Positions 59,688-64,000 of a stretch of DNA of 64,000 bases are shown in pieces; position 1 is the first letter of the stretch, and each line of letters starts with the position of its first letter. The DNA is from Bacteroidales bacterium (GTDB lineage Bacteria; Bacteroidota; Bacteroidia; Bacteroidales; P3). A program made the translations under genes and the position numbers. The notes beneath the pieces are model-generated. The model ran no database searches and had not been told where the DNA came from. It was given only the letters and a program-made list of their open reading frames with translations. The DNA lies in contig JAFZPH010000053.1 in assembly GCA_017550405.1 (NCBI GenBank), positions 1 through 64,000 of the forward strand. The letters are read 5' to 3'.

Positions 59688-60728
59688 ATGAACAGAATTG
59701 TCAGAAACACTACACTGCTGATGGCCATTGCCCTGATTTCAGCATGCGGAGGCAAAAGCGAAAGCCGCCAAGCCACCACCACCAAGAAGGAAGCCGAAAA
59801 AGTAAAGGTGCTCACGCTGCAAAGCGAGCGCATCGCCAAACAGCTGGAGCTCTCCTCCACCCTCGAAGGCTACGAAACCATGAACATCTCACCCAGCATC
59901 ACCGGCCATATCGAGCACATCTATGTCGAGGTCGGCAGCCGTGTGCAGAAAGGCGCGATGCTTGTCCGCATGGACCAGACCCAGCTCAACACCACCCGTA
60001 TCAACCTTGCCAGCACCAAGACCGAGCTTGACCGCGTGTCCGCCCTCAAGTCCTCCGGCAGCATCAGCGAGCAGGTATACGACCAGACAAAGGCCGGCTA
60101 CGACCAGTTGGTGGAGACAGAGCGTTTCCAGAACGAGAACACCTTTGTCCGTGCCCAGTTCAGCGGTGTCATCAGTGCCAAGAACTACGAGGACGGCGAG
60201 ATGTACACCGGCGCTCCCATCCTCACCCTCACCCAAATCGGCCGACTCAAAGCCATCATCAACATCCCCGAGACCTACTATCCCCTCGTCAAGCAGGGCA
60301 TGAAAGTGGACGTCCACAGCGACATCTATCCCGACAAGACCTTCCCTGCCACCATCGAGATTGTCTATCCCACCGTCGACCCCACAAGCCACACTTTCCA
60401 GGCCAAGCTCAACATCCCCAACAGTGGTGAGAAGATCCGTCCCGGCATGTTTGTCCGCACCACCCTTCCTCTGGGTCAGATTGACGCTATCGTGGTACCC
60501 TACCAGAGCGTGCTGAAACTCTCGGGCAGCAACGACCGTTACGTCTTCACCAACCAGAACGGCACCGCCCACCGCGTAGCCGTCACCCTCGGCCAGCGTT
60601 TCGACGACCGGATTGAAATCATCCCCGTCATCCCCGGCGACCTGAAGGAAGGCGACCAACTCGTCATCACCGGCCAAGCCCGCCTGGTCGACGGAGCCAA
60701 ACTGGAAATTGTGAAAGGTGAAAAGTGA
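59688..60728 (+). CDS. RND efflux periplasmic adaptor (membrane fusion) lipoprotein
   Basis: 346 residues with a lipoprotein signal (MNRIVRNTTLLMAIALISAC). The barrel-sandwich/hairpin core is evident from SPSITGHIEHIYVEVGSRVQKGAMLVRMDQ and AQFSGVISAKNYEDGEMYTGAPILTL, with an alpha-hairpin between them. The beta-barrel and membrane-proximal domain follow (VDVHSDIYPDKTFPATIEIVYPTVDPTSHTFQAKL, then KIRPGMFVRTTL). It links the inner membrane RND pump to TolC. A four-helix-bundle gene separates it from the pump gene. Confidence 0.93.
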   Translation: MNRIVRNTTLLMAIALISACGGKSESRQATTTKKEAEKVKVLTLQSERIAKQLELSSTLEGYETMNISPSITGHIEHIYVEVGSRVQKGAMLVRMDQTQLNTTRINLASTKTELDRVSALKSSGSISEQVYDQTKAGYDQLVETERFQNENTFVRAQFSGVISAKNYEDGEMYTGAPILTLTQIGRLKAIINIPETYYPLVKQGMKVDVHSDIYPDKTFPATIEIVYPTVDPTSHTFQAKLNIPNSGEKIRPGMFVRTTLPLGQIDAIVVPYQSVLKLSGSNDRYVFTNQNGTAHRVAVTLGQRFDDRIEIIPVIPGDLKEGDQLVITGQARLVDGAKLEIVKGEK

Positions 60729-61158
60729 AAAGTGAAATTATCAGACATGATGACAGGGAATGTGCTTCATGACAAAAGCCTACTTTTTGCAGTACGTATA
60801 GTCAACTTCTATAAACATCTTTCCAACAACAAAAACGAATTTGTGTTAAGCAAGCAAATTCTGCGGAGCGGGACCAGTATAGGAGCGAACATCCGTGAAA
60901 GCAAAAACGCCGAAAGCGACTCCGACTACGTACACAAACTGTCAATCGCACTGAAAGAAGCCGACGAAACACAATACTGGCTTGAAGTTCTATCACTGTC
61001 TAACATTATCACGAACAGCGAATTCGATTCGATGAATAATGATGTCAAAGAAATCATCGCACTTCTCACTACAATTATCACCAAGATTAAAAAAAGTAAA
61101 CAATTAACCTGAACTGCGAAAGTTGAACTCCGCCATTTCAATTTTCAATTTTCAATTA
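60712..61158. mobile_element. Possible inserted cassette carrying a four-helix-bundle gene
   Basis: The segment between the adaptor and RND genes is bounded on the left by GTGAAAGGTGAAAAGTGAAAAG and on the right by TTTCAATTTTCAATTTTCAA. Read as inverted sequence the edges share the iterated TTTTCA word (left reverse complement CTTTTCACTTTTCAC). It interrupts an adaptor-pump gene pair that is normally adjacent. No transposase is present. Confidence 0.6.
60747..61112 (+). CDS. Four-helix bundle protein (S23/IVP-like family)
   Basis: 121 residues from the ATG at 60747; an in-frame GTG at 60732 lies in the flanking repeat. LHDKSLLFAVRIVNFYKHLSNNKNEFVLSKQILRSGTSIGANIRESKNAESDSDYVHKLSIALKEADETQYWLEVL is the classic sequence of the S23 intervening-sequence four-helix bundle family, common in Bacteroidota. 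Their biochemical role is unclear; they travel as cassettes in rRNA or between genes. It is related in fold to the Avd accessory protein of retroelements, but no reverse transcriptase is nearby. Its placement in an efflux operon looks accidental. Confidence 0.88.
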   Translation: MMTGNVLHDKSLLFAVRIVNFYKHLSNNKNEFVLSKQILRSGTSIGANIRESKNAESDSDYVHKLSIALKEADETQYWLEVLSLSNIITNSEFDSMNNDVKEIIALLTTIITKIKKSKQLT

Positions 61159-61164
61159 TATAAA

Positions 61165-64000
61165 ATGGCAATTTACAAAACAGCTATCAGCAAGCCCATT
61201 ACCACAGGGCTGATATTCGTAGCCGTCATCGTGCTGGGACTTTTCTCCCTCTCGCGTCTGCCCATCGACCAGATGCCCGAGATGGACCCTCCCTACGTCA
61301 CCGTGATGACCACCTACGCCGGTGCCAACGCCAGCGAGATTGAGACCAACATCACCAAACTGGTGGAGAACTCTCTTAACTCCGTCGACGGACTCAAAAA
61401 CATCACCTCCACCTCCAAGGACAACATCTCCGTGGTAAGCCTTGAGTTTGAATGGGGTTCCGACATCGACGAGGCACTGAACGACATCCGTTCCTTTGTC
61501 GACCTGCTTTACGACAACCTCCCCGACGGTGTCTCCCGTCCTATGATTCTGAAGCTCAACTCCAGCGCCATGCCCATCATGGTGTACGGTTTCACCGCCA
61601 AGGAGAGCTACTCGGGCCTCGACCGCATCCTGGAGGACAACGTGGTCAACGAGCTCAACCGTGTCGACGGCATCGGCAACATCACCGTCAGCGGTGCCCC
61701 CGAACGCTACATATACATCGACCTCGACCCCAAGCAGCTCGATGCCTACGGCCTCAGCCTCGAACAGGTGGGCACAGCCATCAGCTCCAACAACCTCGAC
61801 CTTGCCTCCGGCACCGTCAAGATGGGCAAGGAACAGTACCAGATGCGCGTGAAGGGTGAATATGTCGAGAGCTCGGAAATCGCCGACATCGCCGTAGCCC
61901 TCACCCCCACAGGCAAACAGGTGTTTGTGCGCGACCTTGCCACCGTGCGCGACACCATCAAAGACCTCTCCCTCGACGAGAAAATCAACCGTCAGGACGG
62001 TGCACGTCTCATCATCACCAAACAAACCGGTGCCAACACCGTGGCCATCGCCCGTGCTGTGAAAGCCCAGATGCAGGACATCCAGAAAACACTGCCTCCC
62101 GACATTCAAACCACCCTTATCCGCGATGCTTCCGAAGAGATTGTCAACGCCATCAACGGCCTCACCGAGAGTATCTTCTATGCCCTTCTCTTCGTGGTTC
62201 TCGTCGTGCTTGTCTTCCTTGGCAACTGGCGCAGCACCATCATCATCGCACTCACTATCCCCATCTCGCTGGTCACCTCGTTCATCTACCTTCTCCTTGC
62301 CGACAGCTCGCTGAACATCATCTCTCTGGCCTCGCTCACCGTGGCCATCGGTATGGTGGTGGACGACGCCATTGTGGTGCTGGAGAACATCACCAAGCAC
62401 ATCGAACGCGGTGAATCGCCACGCGAGGCAGCCATCTGTGCCACCAACGAGGTGTGGACATCCGTTATCGCCACCACGCTGGTGCTTGTGGCCGTATTCG
62501 TACCCCTCACCATGCTGCCCGGCATGATGGGTATCTTCATGAAAGAACTCGGCTGGATTGTCACCATTGTCGTCTGCGTCTCCACCACGGCAGCCATCAC
62601 GCTTATCCCCATGCTCTCCTCCAAAATGCTCAAGGAAAAGCCCTTCTACCTCACCAAGGAAGCTCGCGAGGAAGCCGAAGCCAAAAAAGCCAGCAAGCGC
62701 ATCACCTACGAGAACACTATCGGCAAGGCCTTCAATGCCATCGAGGCGGCCTACGCCAATCTTCTCCGCTGGTGTTTGAAGCACAAACTGGCCACCCTCC
62801 TCTTCTTTGCAGCCATCTTCATCGTCTCCATCATCCCCATCGCCACAGGCACCATAGGCATGGACTTCATGAAAGAGCAGGACAACGGCCGCATCAGCGT
62901 TACCGCCGACCTTCAGCGCGGCACCCGTATTGAAGAGACCCTCAAGACCGCCCGCCGCATGGAGGACGACATCTACCGTATCCTTGGCGACGACGTCATT
63001 GTTGTCTCCACCTCGGCCGGTTCCAACGACGACGCCGGCATGTCCGCCCTCTTCAACAGCACTACCAACAACAAAATCAGCATGACCATCCGCTGTACTA
63101 AGAAATACGAGCGCAAAAAGACCATCTTCGAGATGCAGGAAGAGCTTCGCAGGTGCTTCGCCGAGTATCCCGAGCTGGTTACCTATCAGGTCAACCAAGG
63201 CGGCGGCATGGGTGGCGGCAGCAACAACTCCCTCAGTGTCGAAATCTACGGCTACGACTTCGACCAAACCACCGCCTTCACCTCCGAGTTGCGCCAACGC
63301 GTGATGGACAATGTGCCCGGTGCCCGCGACACCAAGGTCAGCCGCGACGAGGACCGCGCCGAGCTCAAAATCACCTTCGACAAGCAGAAACTCGCCCTCC
63401 ACGGCCTCAACGGCTCCACCGTGGCCATGTACGTCCGCAACCGTGTCAACGGCATGGCTGCCGGATTCCTCAAGGAGGACGGCGAGGAATACAACATCGT
63501 TGTCCGTCTGCAGGAGAAATACCGTTCCTCCATTACCGACATCGAGCAGCTCTCCATCCCCACCCCTACGGGCAAAATCATCAAACTCGAAGAGTTGGCC
63601 AAAATCGAGGAATACTGGTGCCCGCCCACCATCGAGCGCAAAAACCGCCAGCGTTACCTCACCCTCACCGTCATGCCCTACAAGACCTCGCTGCGGCAAC
63701 TGGCCCTGAACGTGCAGAAAGAGATTGACCAGATGGGCGTCCCCGCCGACATCCATGTGGCACTGGCCGGTAACTACAAAGACCAGCAAGACTCCTCGCG
63801 CGACATGGGTCTCCTCGCCGCTCTCATCCTCATGCTTGTCTACATCGTCATGGCATCGCAGTTCGAGAGCTTCGGCAAGCCAGCCATCATCATCTCTTCC
63901 ATCCCCTTTGCCCTCACAGGTGTTATCTTCATACTCCTCCTCACAGGGCAGAACCTCGACATGATCGGTATGCTCGGCCTGGTGCTGCTCATCGGTATTG
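61165..64000 (+). CDS. RND efflux inner membrane transporter (HAE1/AcrB type), truncated by window end
   Basis: From the ATG at 61165 the frame is open to the window edge (over 940 residues). MAIYKTAISKPITTGLIFVAVIVLGLFSLSRLPIDQMPEMDPP is the family N-terminus, and DDAIVVLENITKHIERGESPREAA in TM4 holds the two aspartates that relay protons. Large periplasmic loops and later helices (LLAALILMLVYIVMASQFESFGKPAIIIS) match AcrB-type pumps. With the TolC and adaptor genes it forms a tripartite efflux system; the substrate is unknown. The regulator gene at 57576 starts the same transcription unit. Confidence 0.95.
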   Translation, partial: MAIYKTAISKPITTGLIFVAVIVLGLFSLSRLPIDQMPEMDPPYVTVMTTYAGANASEIETNITKLVENSLNSVDGLKNITSTSKDNISVVSLEFEWGSDIDEALNDIRSFVDLLYDNLPDGVSRPMILKLNSSAMPIMVYGFTAKESYSGLDRILEDNVVNELNRVDGIGNITVSGAPERYIYIDLDPKQLDAYGLSLEQVGTAISSNNLDLASGTVKMGKEQYQMRVKGEYVESSEIADIAVALTPTGKQVFVRDLATVRDTIKDLSLDEKINRQDGARLIITKQTGANTVAIARAVKAQMQDIQKTLPPDIQTTLIRDASEEIVNAINGLTESIFYALLFVVLVVLVFLGNWRSTIIIALTIPISLVTSFIYLLLADSSLNIISLASLTVAIGMVVDDAIVVLENITKHIERGESPREAAICATNEVWTSVIATTLVLVAVFVPLTMLPGMMGIFMKELGWIVTIVVCVSTTAAITLIPMLSSKMLKEKPFYLTKEAREEAEAKKASKRITYENTIGKAFNAIEAAYANLLRWCLKHKLATLLFFAAIFIVSIIPIATGTIGMDFMKEQDNGRISVTADLQRGTRIEETLKTARRMEDDIYRILGDDVIVVSTSAGSNDDAGMSALFNSTTNNKISMTIRCTKKYERKKTIFEMQEELRRCFAEYPELVTYQVNQGGGMGGGSNNSLSVEIYGYDFDQTTAFTSELRQRVMDNVPGARDTKVSRDEDRAELKITFDKQKLALHGLNGSTVAMYVRNRVNGMAAGFLKEDGEEYNIVVRLQEKYRSSITDIEQLSIPTPTGKIIKLEELAKIEEYWCPPTIERKNRQRYLTLTVMPYKTSLRQLALNVQKEIDQMGVPADIHVALAGNYKDQQDSSRDMGLLAALILMLVYIVMASQFESFGKPAIIISSIPFALTGVIFILLLTGQNLDMIGMLGLVLLIGI

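Noticed and set aside
60732..61112. A diversity-generating retroelement, because the four-helix protein resembles Avd
   Set aside because: There is no reverse transcriptase, template repeat or variable target in the window; the S23/IVP-like family explains the protein.
61156..63789. An 877-residue open frame on the minus strand
   Set aside because: It lies entirely antisense to the RND pump gene, whose motifs and frame are unmistakable. Long antisense frames are common in GC-rich coding DNA; this one has a repetitive Gly/Asp/Val composition and no recognisable domain.
1..64000. CRISPR array, phage, rRNA operon or complete insertion sequence
   Set aside because: No regularly spaced short repeats, phage structural genes, rRNA sequence or transposase were recognised.

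Overview
The window looks like a chromosomal segment of an anaerobic Bacteroidota, most likely an uncultured gut or rumen Bacteroidales. Promoters carry the Bacteroidota -7 box TAnnTTTG, often with a TTTTG or TTG box 19 bases upstream. Many secreted proteins end in type IX secretion (T9SS) sorting domains. The core genes (der, miaA, dnaG, aroA, yajC, rnf) read as family-typical. No phage, CRISPR array, rRNA or complete insertion sequence was found. Gene names rest on recognised motifs and overall protein character; no database search was possible.

Layout. 1-6.5 kb: a T9SS-secreted protein, a DUF4143-type ATPase, the remains of a second T9SS protein, an orphan solute-binding lipoprotein and a lipoprotein with a flavin-reductase-like fold. 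6.5-14.7 kb: a secreted esterase facing, across a shared promoter region, an apparent operon of a lipoprotein, a DUF5723-like outer membrane protein, der, a YwqK/MORN-like lipoprotein, a CCA-adding enzyme and miaA. 14.9-15.7 kb: nagB. 15.7-17.2 kb: a gene-free stretch packed with degenerate repeats. 17.2-20.6 kb: ridA, acyl-CoA dehydrogenase, etfB and etfA on the minus strand. 20.9-27 kb: an MBOAT/SGNH acylation pair, anmK, a MITE-like element, hemW, meaB and a tRNA with a CAT anticodon. 27-32 kb: two secreted proteins, a SPOR protein and a universal stress protein. 32.6-37.1 kb: rnfBCDGE. 37.3-50.9 kb: a cell-surface locus with 1081, 1261 and 1750-residue proteins plus a UspA-like gene. 51-57 kb: dnaG, a sigma-54 activator, aroA, a chromate transporter pair and yajC. 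57.6-64 kb: a TetR/TolC/adaptor/RND efflux operon, interrupted by a four-helix-bundle cassette and running off the window.

How the parts fit. EtfB carries the DGDTAQVGP motif typical of electron-bifurcating ETFs and sits with a short-chain acyl-CoA dehydrogenase. With Rnf this suggests that NADH-driven reduction of crotonyl-CoA yields reduced ferredoxin, which Rnf uses to pump ions; meaB points to a methylmalonyl-CoA (propionate) route as well. The rnf operon stops after rnfE, with no rnfA in the window.

The most novel signals are: (1) a strictly spaced element, GGTATCC-N16-CTCTATATA, upstream of three secreted-protein genes, resembling an ECF-sigma promoter; (2) several small repeat families, one of them inserted in frame in dnaG and another supplying the C-terminus of HemW; (3) a perfect 18-bp inverted repeat with a 1-nt centre; and (4) a terminator-like hairpin inside the signal-peptide region of a T9SS protein.
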